From Fictibacillus arsenicus (lineage in GTDB: Bacteria; Bacillota; Bacilli; Bacillales; Fictibacillaceae), in NCBI RefSeq assembly GCF_001999465.1, contig NZ_MQMF01000001.1:186001-250000 (forward strand): DNA of 64,000 nucleotides. The letters run 5' to 3'. How positions within the stretch are numbered: the first letter of the stretch is position 1; every line of letters begins with the position of its first letter. A program made the position numbers and the translations under genes. A model generated the notes under the pieces. The model was given only the letters and a program-made list of their open reading frames with translations, was not told where the DNA came from and did not search any database. Positions 54,515-63,023 of the stretch are shown in pieces.

Positions 54515-55024
54515 GTGACTGCCGCAGTCATACTAACTGAAATAAGCGATTCTAAATCTTTATCAAAAGAGGATAAATCAGCTGTCGTCAGCTTAATTAA
54601 CGAACTTAAGCCCTATTTCAAAGAAATTATTGTGATAAATGATCAGCCTGCTGTTTACTTGCCTTATGTAAAAGATACTGCTCGTATTCTAACCCCTTAT
54701 TATAAAGTGAGGGATCCACTTTCTTCTATTCATGCTGCTATATCTCTAGCTATCTCTGATGATGTTTGGGTTCTACATGAGGCTTTTCCTTTTCCCGGCA
54801 TTAAAACCTTTAAGGAAATAATGTTAATGAAAGAGTCTAGTGGTTCCCAATGTGCAGTGTACGATAAAAAAAATCCAAGTCTTTTATACAGTATATTGGA
54901 TAAAAGTGTTCTTTCTGTTTTATATAAAGCCATTCATACAAATAGTAATCGTTTAGATCTTTTTTTTAATCAAACAGACTGTACTTATTTTTCATTACAA
55001 AAAAAGAAAAGCTTGCAAACTTGA
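54515..55024 (+). CDS. MobA-like nucleotidyltransferase-fold protein, motifs lost
   Basis: A 169-residue protein with MobA-like order: strand AAVILT, strand EIIVIND, DPLSSIHAAISLAISDDVWVLHEAFPFPGIKTFKE where MobA has GPLxGIxxAL...DMPF. The glycine-rich LAGGxSxRMG loop is replaced by LTEISDSKSLSK, and the metal-binding Asp of DMPF is absent. It is unlikely to be an active guanylyltransferase. The GTG at 54515 follows AAAAGGAGGGATTAAA; the 19 codons upstream are not used. Divergent from fnr. Confidence 0.65.
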   Translation: MTAAVILTEISDSKSLSKEDKSAVVSLINELKPYFKEIIVINDQPAVYLPYVKDTARILTPYYKVRDPLSSIHAAISLAISDDVWVLHEAFPFPGIKTFKEIMLMKESSGSQCAVYDKKNPSLLYSILDKSVLSVLYKAIHTNSNRLDLFFNQTDCTYFSLQKKKSLQT

Positions 55025-55042
55025 AGACGTTTGCAAGCTTTT
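55007..55042. terminator. Shared bidirectional terminator
   Basis: AAAAGCTTGCAAAC pairs with GTTTGCAAGCTTTT around TTGAAGAC. It serves the MobA-like gene (plus) and cbaA (minus) and includes the last codons of the former. Confidence 0.85.
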
Positions 55043-55045
55043 TTC

Positions 55046-56677
55046 CTACCAAAATTTATAACCAGGTGATCCTGGGGGTCCATGCTCTATCATATGCCAA
55101 AACGGAATCGTATAAGCTATTAAGATCAACGCTGCACATATACCTACCCAGAGCTTCCAATTTTCTAAAATTACCGGAGTAGCTGCAGCTTCCTCCTCCA
55201 CCTCTCCGACAGGAAAATCCATTTCTCCTTTCGGTGCTTTAAAAGCCAAATACCCTATGATATACATCAAAAGCAAGATGGCAATAAAAAGAATCGTTCC
55301 TCCGATAGCCATTGCTGCTTGATAAGGAACCCAATCCAGAGCTTGAGGATGGTCTGAGTAAGTCGTATAGGCTGTTCTGCGAGGTGCTCCAAATAGACCG
55401 ACTAAATGCATTGCACCTGACATAAAAGCCATACCTACAGTCCACAAAATTGTTTGAATGATTCCTAGTCTATTCATTTGCGGTGTTAGAGTTCGTCCAC
55501 TTAGATACGGAACAAGCCAGTAAGCGATTCCGAAAAAGGTAAGAGCAACTGTTGAAGCAACAGTTAGATGAAAATGTCCGGTTACCCATAACGTATTATG
55601 AATAACTTGGTTTAATTGATGACTCGCGTTAATGATTCCACCCGCTCCTGCAGGAACGAAAATCAGCATTCCCATCATCGGTGCAAAAAAACGTACATCT
55701 TTCCAAGGCAAAACTTTAAACCATCCAAACAGACCTTTTGCGCCTTTTTTTCTTCCTGCTGTTTCAAATACGGCAAACATTGAAAATGCAGTCATTAATG
55801 AAGGAACTATTACCATAAACGTAAGGACTACTTGGAAAAACTTCCATGAATGCGAGATACCTGGCTCTAACAGCTGATGGTGAAAGCCTACTGGAATACT
55901 GAATAAAAGAAAGAGTACGAAAGAAAGCCTTGCTAAAGCATCACTGAATATTTTCCCTCCAATGATTTTAGGGATGACGACATACCAGCACATATAAGCT
56001 GGAAGCAGCCAGAAGTACACGAGAGGGTGCCCAAAATACCAAAACAGCGTCCGGCTGATTAATATATCAATTTTATCTACCCAGCCAATCGACCAAGGAA
56101 TGAATTGAAGAATTACTGTTGCTGCAACACCTAGTGTTGCGATGAACCATAATGCCATCGTCATAACAGCCATGTAGCTAAAAAGAGGAGAAAGTTTGTT
56201 TTTGGTTCTTCTCTTCCAAATGTAATACTGATTCCACATTGAGAAAGCGCAAAGCCAGCTGCCAACTACAACATGAACGAGTGCTACATAAAACCATGGT
56301 GATGCCTGAAGCGGAGCGTAGAACGTATAAAGGACAGTTGCTTTGTTCAGCAGAATAAATATGGTTGCTAATATTGTTCCGAAAGTCATCATGGCAAATC
56401 CAAGCCAGCCAGTTCTTCTCGGAACATCATAAAGAGCTCCCATTGTTTTGCTTATACCTGCATATAAAAAACCAACAATAAAAAAAGTTGTAAAAATAAG
56501 TGCTAATAAAACACCATGAGCGGTTAACAATTGATAATATCCGATAGAAAGCGGAAGCTCGATCGTACCGCTTCTAACCAGTGTCTGTAACAGACCTGCT
56601 ATGGCACCAATAAATAATGCCATAAAACTTACACTTAAAAAACCTAGACTTAACTGCGCATCTCTTTTATCAATCAT
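55046..56677 (-). CDS. cbaA: ba3-type cytochrome oxidase subunit I
   Basis: A 543-residue haem-copper oxidase subunit I with about 13 helices. Haem and copper ligands: YYQLLTAHGVLLALIF, FWYFGHPLVYFWLLPAYMCWY (copper His and the Tyr region), NASHQLNQVIHNTLWVTGHFHLTVAS. It belongs to the B-type (ba3) class. ATG at 56675-56677 follows GGAGGTGACGTC and overlaps the cbaB stop. Proton-pumping terminal oxidase suited to low oxygen. Last gene of its operon. Confidence 0.93.
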   Translation of the reverse strand: MIDKRDAQLSLGFLSVSFMALFIGAIAGLLQTLVRSGTIELPLSIGYYQLLTAHGVLLALIFTTFFIVGFLYAGISKTMGALYDVPRRTGWLGFAMMTFGTILATIFILLNKATVLYTFYAPLQASPWFYVALVHVVVGSWLCAFSMWNQYYIWKRRTKNKLSPLFSYMAVMTMALWFIATLGVAATVILQFIPWSIGWVDKIDILISRTLFWYFGHPLVYFWLLPAYMCWYVVIPKIIGGKIFSDALARLSFVLFLLFSIPVGFHHQLLEPGISHSWKFFQVVLTFMVIVPSLMTAFSMFAVFETAGRKKGAKGLFGWFKVLPWKDVRFFAPMMGMLIFVPAGAGGIINASHQLNQVIHNTLWVTGHFHLTVASTVALTFFGIAYWLVPYLSGRTLTPQMNRLGIIQTILWTVGMAFMSGAMHLVGLFGAPRRTAYTTYSDHPQALDWVPYQAAMAIGGTILFIAILLLMYIIGYLAFKAPKGEMDFPVGEVEEEAAATPVILENWKLWVGICAALILIAYTIPFWHMIEHGPPGSPGYKFW

Positions 56678-57144
56678 GACGTCACCTCCAAAGTTACCGC
56701 CATTACCTGATGACCAACTCCACAATATTCATTACATAAAATAAGATATTTGCCAGGTTTATCAAACGTATGTGAAATTTTGCTCACATACCCAGGTGTT
56801 ATCATCATGTTTACATTTGTTGCAGGGATTTGAAAACCGTGAACAACATCTGTACTCGTCACTTTAAAATGAACGGTAGAACCTTTCGGAACAGTCATTT
56901 TTGATGGTGTAAATGTGAAAGCTTGAGCTAGCATAACTGCCTCATACTCGTTGTCCCCTATCTTCGTCAGAGCAGGTTTGTCGAATGGTGCAGTTAATGC
57001 TGCTTTTTTAGGATCGATTGTTTCCATGTGACTTGGAGGCTGGTTGCCCATAGCATAGGCTGAAACACCTACAATTAATAAAAAGATCGTTAAACACACT
57101 GCTCCTGACCAAAGCCAGATTTTCTCGTATTTATGAATATGCAT
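56674..57144 (-). CDS. cbaB: ba3-type cytochrome oxidase subunit II
   Basis: A 156-residue subunit II with one N-terminal helix (IWLWSGAVCLTIFLLIVGVSAYAM) and an outer cupredoxin domain carrying the CuA site (HGFQIP and CNEYCGVGHQVM). The domain is short, as in ba3 enzymes, and has no fused cytochrome c. ATG after AGGAGGTTTTAAAG, 12 bp after the small subunit. Confidence 0.92.
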   Translation of the reverse strand: MHIHKYEKIWLWSGAVCLTIFLLIVGVSAYAMGNQPPSHMETIDPKKAALTAPFDKPALTKIGDNEYEAVMLAQAFTFTPSKMTVPKGSTVHFKVTSTDVVHGFQIPATNVNMMITPGYVSKISHTFDKPGKYLILCNEYCGVGHQVMAVTLEVTS

Positions 57145-57156
57145 CTTTAAAACCTC

Positions 57157-57303
57157 CTATCTAGATAGATAAAGCAAGTAAACTGCTGCCCATGACAAAA
57201 CGATAAACAAGCCAACACCCATAACTGAAAGCAGCGTCCCTAGCAATTCTTTTTCCTTCTTCACCTTTACTTTTTCTTTATACTCACTTTGCAGCTGCGG
57301 CAT
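57157..57303 (-). CDS. Small oxidase subunit (CoxIIa-like), 48 residues
   Basis: A 48-residue reading frame: a charged N-terminus (MPQLQSEYKEKVKVKKEKEL), then one hydrophobic helix (about residues 23-46). ATG at 57301-57303 is 7 bases after AAGGAGG; its stop is 12 bp before cbaB. The layout matches the subunit IIa of ba3 oxidases. It is the first gene of the oxidase operon. Confidence 0.82.
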   Translation of the reverse strand: MPQLQSEYKEKVKVKKEKELLGTLLSVMGVGLFIVLSWAAVYLLYLSR

Positions 57304-57332
57304 CTTCATTCCTCCTTAGGTTTCACACTTAA

Positions 57333-57375
57333 AGAATAAGCTCAATAAAAAAATACCGCTGTGACAAATGTCATA
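57333..57375 (-). promoter_or_regulatory. Oxidase operon promoter with Fnr-like box
   Basis: TGTGACAAATGTCATA (57360-57375) matches the Fnr box with one mismatch. With TATTCT (57333-57338, minus strand) as -10, its centre lies at -41.5. It suggests activation of the oxidase operon by Fnr at low oxygen. Confidence 0.65.
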
Positions 57376-57387
57376 ACGGTATCTGAA

Positions 57388-57434
57388 ATAAAAAAACACC
57401 TGACACATTTTAAAATGCTGTCAGGTGTTTTGAA
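57388..57434 (-). terminator. Terminator of mqnC
   Basis: AAACACCTGACA pairs with TGTCAGGTGTTT, and CATTTT with AAAATG at the tip, followed by TTTTTTA on the minus strand. Confidence 0.9.
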
Positions 57435-58541
57435 TTAGTTTTGCATAACAAAATCTTTTTCTGCATTTTCTTCATCTTGAAAAGTACGAAGAATTTCATA
57501 TTTCGTATTTCTCTGAGCAGGAATTTTTCCTGCTTCACGAATAAGACGCAGGGTTAAGTTTGTATTTACTTTATGTGTAGTTCCGGCTGCAGAAACAACA
57601 TTCTCCTCCATCATCGTACTTCCAAAATCGTTGCACCCGTAATGAAGAGACTTTTTACCGACTTCTGGTCCCATTGTTACCCATGAGGATTGGAAATTTG
57701 GTATGTTATCCAAGAAAATTCGAGAGATGGCTACGTTCTTCAGATATTCTCTTGGTGTTGTTTTCTCTGCTTTCATATTTGTGTTATCCGGCTGGAAAGT
57801 CCATGAAATAAAAGCTAGGAAACAATTCGTTTCATCCTGAGCATCACGGACTCTTTGTAAATGAAGTGCTCTTTCTTCAAAAGTTTCCCCAAATCCGATA
57901 ACCATCGTAGCAGTTGAATGCAAACCAACTTTTTTAGCCGTTTTCATACATTCAATCCACTCTGTCCATGAACCTTTTAATCTGCTGATCTTTTTGCGCG
58001 TACGATCATCAAGGATCTCTGCACCTCCGCCAGGAAGTGAGTCAAGACCCGCTTCTTTTAATTCACGAAGGACTTCTTCTAGTGATAATCCTGATACTTC
58101 AACCATCTTCCAAATTTCAGCAGGTGAGAAAGAATGCATGGTAATATCAAAACGTTTTTTAATCTCTCTCAACAAATCAGTATAATAGTTAAACGGAAGG
58201 TTAGGGTTCGTTCCGCCTTGCATTAAAATTTCTGTACCGCCAACATCAACTGTTTCCTGGATTTTTTGAAAAATCACTTCATCATCAAGCACATACCCTT
58301 CTTCACTTCCAGGGGGGCGATAAAATGCACAAAATCTGCAATATGTATCACAAAAATTAGTGTAATTAACATTGCGACCGATCACAAAAGTAGTGACAGG
58401 TTCTGGATGCCACCTCTTCATAATGAGGTCGGCAACTTCTCCCATGCGCTCCACTTCATCACTTTCATATAGTTTAACGGCATCTTCCACAGATAAACGT
58501 TCTCCGCCTATTGCTTTTTGTAAAATTGATTCAATACTCAT
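57435..58541 (-). CDS. mqnC: Cyclic dehypoxanthinyl futalosine synthase
   Basis: A 368-residue radical-SAM enzyme of the futalosine route to menaquinone. The cluster motif is CDTYCRFCAF (about 63-72). ILMQGGTNPNLPFNYY, HSFSPAEI, LDSLPGGGAEIL and ISWTFQPDNTNM are typical of MqnC, the step after MqnB that closes the ring. ATG at 58539-58541 after GGAGGTTGCCG. The other mqn genes are not in the window. Location next to the oxidase fits quinone supply. Confidence 0.9.
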   Translation of the reverse strand: MSIESILQKAIGGERLSVEDAVKLYESDEVERMGEVADLIMKRWHPEPVTTFVIGRNVNYTNFCDTYCRFCAFYRPPGSEEGYVLDDEVIFQKIQETVDVGGTEILMQGGTNPNLPFNYYTDLLREIKKRFDITMHSFSPAEIWKMVEVSGLSLEEVLRELKEAGLDSLPGGGAEILDDRTRKKISRLKGSWTEWIECMKTAKKVGLHSTATMVIGFGETFEERALHLQRVRDAQDETNCFLAFISWTFQPDNTNMKAEKTTPREYLKNVAISRIFLDNIPNFQSSWVTMGPEVGKKSLHYGCNDFGSTMMEENVVSAAGTTHKVNTNLTLRLIREAGKIPAQRNTKYEILRTFQDEENAEKDFVMQN

Positions 58542-58619
58542 CGGCAACCTCCGAATCGAATTTCTTATGTACTTATCCTATCATATTTTAATAGAAGAGA
58601 CAGCTTTGTATAAAAAGAA

Positions 58620-58812
58620 AAAGAAAAACAGCTTAAAAAAAATTTTAAGAGAAAACTGGAGCGCAAGGTGCGAGACTCCTGCGGGATCAGCGGGACAGGT
58701 GAGACTCCTAAAGGCGCAAAGCGCTAGGAGGCTCACCACACGCCCCGCGGAAAGCGAGCACCTGGAGCGGAAATCAATAACTACCATAGCTACATGGTTT
58801 ACGAAAACAGAC
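58620..58812. repeat. Palindromic repeat R10
   Basis: Left end AACAGCTTAAAA, then CTGGAGCGCAAGGTGCGAG, GGGACAGGTGAGACTCC...GGAGGCTCACC, CGCGGAAAGCGAGC, GGAGCGGAAATCAA, TAGCTAC and a right end CGAAAACAGAC. Located between mqnC and dnaI. Confidence 0.85.
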
Positions 58813-58814
58813 TT

Positions 58815-58852
58815 TAAAAAAGACCTCTGCCCGCTCAACGGACAGAAGTCTA
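58815..58852 (-). terminator. Terminator of dnaB-dnaI
   Basis: AGACTTCTGTCCG pairs with CGGGCAGAGGTCT, with two bulged bases, followed by TTTTTTAAAG on the minus strand. Confidence 0.85.
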
Positions 58853-59797
58853 TTAGAATTCTTCTCTGAAATTTTTATTGCCGCCCATGAAAACAGGAGA
58901 ACTTAAGTGCTTAATACGTTCCATGATTCTTAGAGCTTTAACTTCATCAAGGCCGCCTTTTTGTGAGTATGATAAATGCTGCTGCAGCATGTCATAATCA
59001 CAATTTGATGTATAAAGAGTTGGAAGCTTCTCCATCATTCTATACTGAAGGATCACCCCAATAATCTCATCACGAACCCAGTTCGTCATGTTCTCAGCGC
59101 CAATATCATCAAGCATCAGTACTGGAATTGTTTTTAAGAGCTCCATCTTCGTATCAAAACTTCCATCAGAAAGAGATTGCTTCATCTCTCTTAAAAATTC
59201 CGGTGTATGAACCATCAGTGAATGAATACCTTTTTCAGCAAGTCCATTCGCGATTGCCCCAAGAAGATAGGTTTTTCCTACACCAAACTTTCCATAAAAG
59301 TAGATGCCTTTTACCGGCTGGCTGGTCCCTGCCATCTGTACGAACTCATATGCTTTAGAAATCGCGTTTCGTCTCGTATCATCGATGCTATGTTTATAAA
59401 GACGGTCGAATGTAGCACCCAGGATTTCTTTCGGTATAAAATAACTCTTTATAAGCAAGGCCATCGACTTTTTATGTTCATCATGTATCTTCAGTTCGCA
59501 AGGTTTGTATCGTAATTCCACAGTTTGTCTCACTCTTGTAAGTTCAGATCTATAACCTTGCATCAAGTTAGGGCATCTATTTAAACCAGGACAATTGCTG
59601 CATGCCTGCTGTTCATTTTTATAAGTATAAAAACTAGATAACAATTTATCTGCATGGGTATCTGAAATATCAGGGTTTTCTCTTAAAAAACGCATCACTC
59701 TTGGATCTGTAAGGACTTGTTGTTTCATTAATTCGTATTTTTCCTGAAATTTTTCAAATCCCGGCATTTGCTTAACAGATTCCTTTATTGATTCCAC
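58853..59797 (-). CDS. dnaI: Primosomal helicase loader DnaI
   Basis: A 314-residue AAA+ loader. The N-terminal zinc region (CSNCPGLNRCPNLMQGY and CELKIH) binds the DnaC helicase. The C-terminal ATPase has Walker A YGKFGVGKTYLLG, Walker B VLMLDDIGAEN and sensor TSNCDY. It loads the replicative helicase at origin and restart sites. GTG start (59795-59797) after GGGGGGATTAAC. 12 bp after dnaB. Confidence 0.95.
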   Translation of the reverse strand: MESIKESVKQMPGFEKFQEKYELMKQQVLTDPRVMRFLRENPDISDTHADKLLSSFYTYKNEQQACSNCPGLNRCPNLMQGYRSELTRVRQTVELRYKPCELKIHDEHKKSMALLIKSYFIPKEILGATFDRLYKHSIDDTRRNAISKAYEFVQMAGTSQPVKGIYFYGKFGVGKTYLLGAIANGLAEKGIHSLMVHTPEFLREMKQSLSDGSFDTKMELLKTIPVLMLDDIGAENMTNWVRDEIIGVILQYRMMEKLPTLYTSNCDYDMLQQHLSYSQKGGLDEVKALRIMERIKHLSSPVFMGGNKNFREEF

Positions 59798-59809
59798 GTT
59801 AATCCCCCC

Positions 59810-61192
59810 TTATTTCGAATTATTTAACAAGCTTTCAAGCCATTTTCGATTTTCATCTTCTTTTGAAGAGCTGCTCTCATCTACTTTTTCTGGATTTATT
59901 TCGGGCTTTAGCCAATCTGGAACAGACACATTTGGCTTTTGATTTCCATTATAAAACTTAGATTTCGATGTCTTCTTTTCTTGCCACTCTTTTGATTTTC
60001 TTTTTTCATCTCGTGCAAGCGCCATTGCTTCTGGCACCGTCTGTACTTTTTTCCTCGCCCAATGTGATGATATTCGTTCTATGAGACCCTTTGCGAGTTT
60101 CATATCATTACCAGACAAAACATAATCCAGTAGAACATTCGTGACACCCGGTGTTAAGTTTTGATCAAGCATACAATAGGCAACAAGCTTCAAATCAACT
60201 TCAGAAGGTGTTGTTCCGCTATAATCTTCTAATAAGCGAAACGGTGATACTTCTTCAAAATATTTAATTAGCTCTTCTTCTTGTGATTTTGGTTCCATCC
60301 CTTGAAGTGCTTTAAGGTGAACAGGCTGTGTTCTTAATGCTAACACAGGCAGACCTTCTTCATGTTCAAAACGATACCATTTTTGAATCTCTCTTCTCAG
60401 ATTTTCAACATTAATATCTCCCGTAGAATAATATACATTTTGTATTTGTCTGCTCATATCCATTGGTTCAAGCTGATAGATATAAGCTAGCTTATAGATT
60501 GATTCTTTTAGTTTTGGTGTTAAAACTTCTTTAGGCACTACAAAAGTCGAGATTTGATTAACCATTGCTTCAAAATCAAAGTCAGTCTCATTTAAGGAAA
60601 CTTTACCCTGCACTCCTTTTTCTAAAAAGGATACATTTTCGGAAACAACATTTTCATTAATTTCCGAATAACTTTTTGATGTCATTTCAGAAGGATGCAA
60701 AGAAGTAAAAACATCACTAAACGAAGCAGTAACGTCATGGAAACCGGATGAATCTGTTTGTGGAATTAAAAATGATTCTCTTATCTCATTAAATTTTGTT
60801 TGTCCAAGACGGTTGAATAAATAGATGCTAAGGAACCCATCTGTGAAAAAAGCTTTTGGAGAAAGCGGCAACTGCAGTTCATATATATATTCCCTGGAGC
60901 TCTCACCATCTTTTTTCAGCGTTTTTAACAATCCGATCGCTTCGAGTTTTTTTCTTCCTGATAAAATATCTTTTAAAGAAAATTGCGTTAGGTTCATGAG
61001 GTGCTGATGCTTTTTTGATTTATGGTTCATTTTAGCTTCGCACCACAAAGTTAAATACAAACTGTGCGCAAATGCGCCTATTAATGGCTGATAGAGCAAA
61101 GTCAGTACGTTTTGATCAACTTCATTCAATAAGCTTTTGCTCTGGACGGAATAAGTATCAACGGGCACTACTTCCTGAAAATGTACCGTCAT
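59810..61192 (-). CDS. dnaB: Replication initiation/membrane attachment protein DnaB
   Basis: A 460-residue primosome protein of Gram-positive bacteria, not the helicase. DnaD-like DDBH1 at the N-terminus (VDQNVLTLLYQPLIGAFAHSLYLTLW) and DDBH2 near 290-400 (EEELIKYFEEVSPFRLLEDYSG, LVAYCMLDQNLTPGVTNVLLDYVL). It works with DnaD and DnaI in helicase loading. I chose the ATG at 61190-61192 after AAAGGGTG. Confidence 0.93.
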   Translation of the reverse strand: MTVHFQEVVPVDTYSVQSKSLLNEVDQNVLTLLYQPLIGAFAHSLYLTLWCEAKMNHKSKKHQHLMNLTQFSLKDILSGRKKLEAIGLLKTLKKDGESSREYIYELQLPLSPKAFFTDGFLSIYLFNRLGQTKFNEIRESFLIPQTDSSGFHDVTASFSDVFTSLHPSEMTSKSYSEINENVVSENVSFLEKGVQGKVSLNETDFDFEAMVNQISTFVVPKEVLTPKLKESIYKLAYIYQLEPMDMSRQIQNVYYSTGDINVENLRREIQKWYRFEHEEGLPVLALRTQPVHLKALQGMEPKSQEEELIKYFEEVSPFRLLEDYSGTTPSEVDLKLVAYCMLDQNLTPGVTNVLLDYVLSGNDMKLAKGLIERISSHWARKKVQTVPEAMALARDEKRKSKEWQEKKTSKSKFYNGNQKPNVSVPDWLKPEINPEKVDESSSSKEDENRKWLESLLNNSK

Positions 61193-61318
61193 CGTTTTCA
61201 CCCTTTATATACATAAAATTCTCTTTCTGTGAAAGAAAGGTGGCTGACGTTTTGTTTATCCGTCAGCCAAAGTTGCACTATTACGATAAAAGAGCGTTAT
61301 AGCTGTTCAACTGAAGCT

Positions 61319-61780
61319 TTAACGCTCATCTTTGTTAATCAGTTCTTTTAATTCTTGTATAAAAACATTAATATCTTTAAATTGGCGATAAACAGAGGCG
61401 AATCTTACATAGGCTACTTCATCAGTTTTTGAAAGATGTTCCATTACCTGTTCGCCAACTGCAGTACTGGAAATCTCAGACGCTCCGCTGTTGCGCAGTT
61501 CTTTTTCAATATTATCCACTATATTCTCAAGCGTTTCTAGGGGGACAGGTCTCTTTTCACAAGCTTTAATAAGCCCTCTAAGAATCTTTTCGCGGCTGAA
61601 TTCTTCTCTTTCTCCGCCCTTTTTAACAATGATAAGCGGTGTTTGTTCTACCGTTTCAAATGTAGTAAATCTATAGCTGCAATCTTCACATTCCCGTCTT
61701 CTGCGAATAGACCGGCCGCTATGTACAGGTCTGGAATCAAGCACTTTTGTTCCATTATGCTGGCAAGAAGGACACCTCAT
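61319..61780 (-). CDS. nrdR: Transcriptional regulator NrdR
   Basis: A 153-residue repressor of ribonucleotide reductase genes. The zinc ribbon has Cys3, Cys6, Cys31 and Cys34 ([20 protein letters not shown]), followed by the ATP-cone ([28 protein letters not shown]). It senses ATP/dATP. ATG at 61778-61780 after GGGGATGATTACA. Upstream of dnaB, as in B. subtilis. Confidence 0.96.
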   Translation of the reverse strand: MRCPSCQHNGTKVLDSRPVHSGRSIRRRRECEDCSYRFTTFETVEQTPLIIVKKGGEREEFSREKILRGLIKACEKRPVPLETLENIVDNIEKELRNSGASEISSTAVGEQVMEHLSKTDEVAYVRFASVYRQFKDINVFIQELKELINKDER

Positions 61781-61852
61781 TGTAATCATCCCCAAAAAAT
61801 TTTCTATTCTATATCTATCTTAAAGAAAAGGGAGGTTTGTGACAAGCTATTC

Positions 61853-62248
61853 CTATAAATTTTCAGCCATAGAGGTCCCCAAAAATGGGAGTCGCTGTTT
61901 TAAAATTTCATATATGCTCGTTATTAGACGCTGATTGTTTCCAAAATTAAAAGGCAGAGCAGACTCTGTTGAAACATTTAAATCTACTGCAGTATGGTTG
62001 TGTCTTACTGTCACTACACTGACTACAACAAAAGCATTTTTTGGCTGTCTCACTTCAAATGTCGCTTCTCCCCTCTCCTCAGAAAACCCAAGCTCTGTAA
62101 AGTTCGTGTCTTCATCTAAAATTTGTTTTATAACATTCATCATTTCAGACTTGTTAGCTTTAAAGTAATGGGTTCGAAGTCTTTCGTCTACATGCTGTTC
62201 ACTCGTTTCCGCGTGATTTTCCATTAGATTTTGAAGCTTTCTAAACAT
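61853..62248 (-). CDS. Uncharacterised 131-residue cytosolic protein
   Basis: I do not recognise this family with certainty. The protein is soluble and mixed alpha/beta, with a charged N-terminal helix (MFRKLQNLMENHAETSEQHVDERLRTHYFKANKSEMM) and a beta-rich middle (EATFEVRQPKNAFVVVSVVTVRHNHTAVDLNVS). ATG at 62246-62248 follows TTTTGGAGGTTTGTT. It lies between speD and nrdR, where B. subtilis has no gene that I recall. Its good ribosome site and codon use support a real gene. Confidence 0.75.
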   Translation of the reverse strand: MFRKLQNLMENHAETSEQHVDERLRTHYFKANKSEMMNVIKQILDEDTNFTELGFSEERGEATFEVRQPKNAFVVVSVVTVRHNHTAVDLNVSTESALPFNFGNNQRLITSIYEILKQRLPFLGTSMAENL

Positions 62249-62351
62249 AACAAACCTCCAAAACAACATAATTTGTAACGTATTATTCCCTATTTTATAA
62301 AAAATAAAAAGAGGTGTGAAATTTCACACCTCGCTTACATTCTGTTTTTAA

Positions 62352-62735
62352 TTATTGAGCAGTAACTTTTGATTTGGCAACGGCAATCGGACCCATTCCG
62401 CGTGGAACTTCCAGATTTTCACGTTTTTTAGCGCCTAATGCTTCTGAAATGTAATCAGCAGCTACGTTAGGATCAATTCGATCTCCACACGTATAAACAT
62501 CAATACTTGCATAACCATGCTCAGGAAAACTGTGAATAGTTAGATGAGATTCAGAAATAATGACTACTCCACTTACACCGTGCGGAGCAAATTTATGAAA
62601 AGCAACCTCACGAATTTCTGCACCTGCTTTCAATGCAGCGTCTACGAATGTCTCTTCAATAAACTTCATGTCATTTAATTTTTCAGAATCACAACCCCAT
62701 AACTCAGCAATTACGTGTCTTCCCATTGTATCCAT
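62352..62735 (-). CDS. speD: S-adenosylmethionine decarboxylase proenzyme
   Basis: A 127-residue proenzyme that supplies the aminopropyl donor for spermidine. It cleaves itself between Glu62 and Ser63 ([10 protein letters not shown]), leaving a pyruvoyl group. [21 protein letters not shown] is intact. I chose the ATG at 62733-62735 ([14 protein letters not shown]), preceded by AAAAGGGGGAC. A hairpin AGAGGTGTGAAA/TTTCACACCT follows as terminator (62311-62334). Confidence 0.95.
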   Translation of the reverse strand: MDTMGRHVIAELWGCDSEKLNDMKFIEETFVDAALKAGAEIREVAFHKFAPHGVSGVVIISESHLTIHSFPEHGYASIDVYTCGDRIDPNVAADYISEALGAKKRENLEVPRGMGPIAVAKSKVTAQ

Positions 62736-62911
62736 TAGCATAGTCCCCCTTTTAAAAATAATCATGCCTTCAAGCATGCGGTATCGAACATCTACCACGG
62801 GGGCAAGTTAGTCCAGAGAGGTCCTAACCCTTTAAGTAGCATTCAATGCCTTAATTTGCTTTATTTGAAGTTCACGAAACATAGTATACTTCTTTTAAAA
62901 TTGATTTGCAA
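62736..62911 (-). promoter_or_regulatory. speD promoter and structured 5' leader
   Basis: Promoter on the minus strand: TTGCAA (62906-62911), 17 bp, TATACT (62883-62888). The leader is about 140 nt, with GTTAG...CTAAC and CATGC...GCATG hairpins, and a CCCCC tract (62799-62803) able to pair with the GGGGG of the speD ribosome site. A translational switch is possible. Confidence 0.5.
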
Positions 62912-62973
62912 TAATTCCGGGTAAATTTTTTTAATAGTTTTTTTCAACAAAAAAGCATATCCGTACTAAACGT

Positions 62974-63001
62974 AAAGAAGCCGGGAAATTTCCCGGCTTG
63001 T
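62974..63001 (-). terminator. Terminator of gapB
   Basis: AAGCCGGGA pairs with TCCCGGCTT around AATT, then TTCTTTACG on the minus strand, 23 bp after gapB. Confidence 0.8.
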
Positions 63002-63023
63002 TATTATTATCCTTCATTTACCT

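Noticed and set aside
58372-58869. 165-codon plus-strand frame over mqnC start and repeat R10
   Set aside because: It is antisense to mqnC and continues into the repeat; composition is explained by those features.
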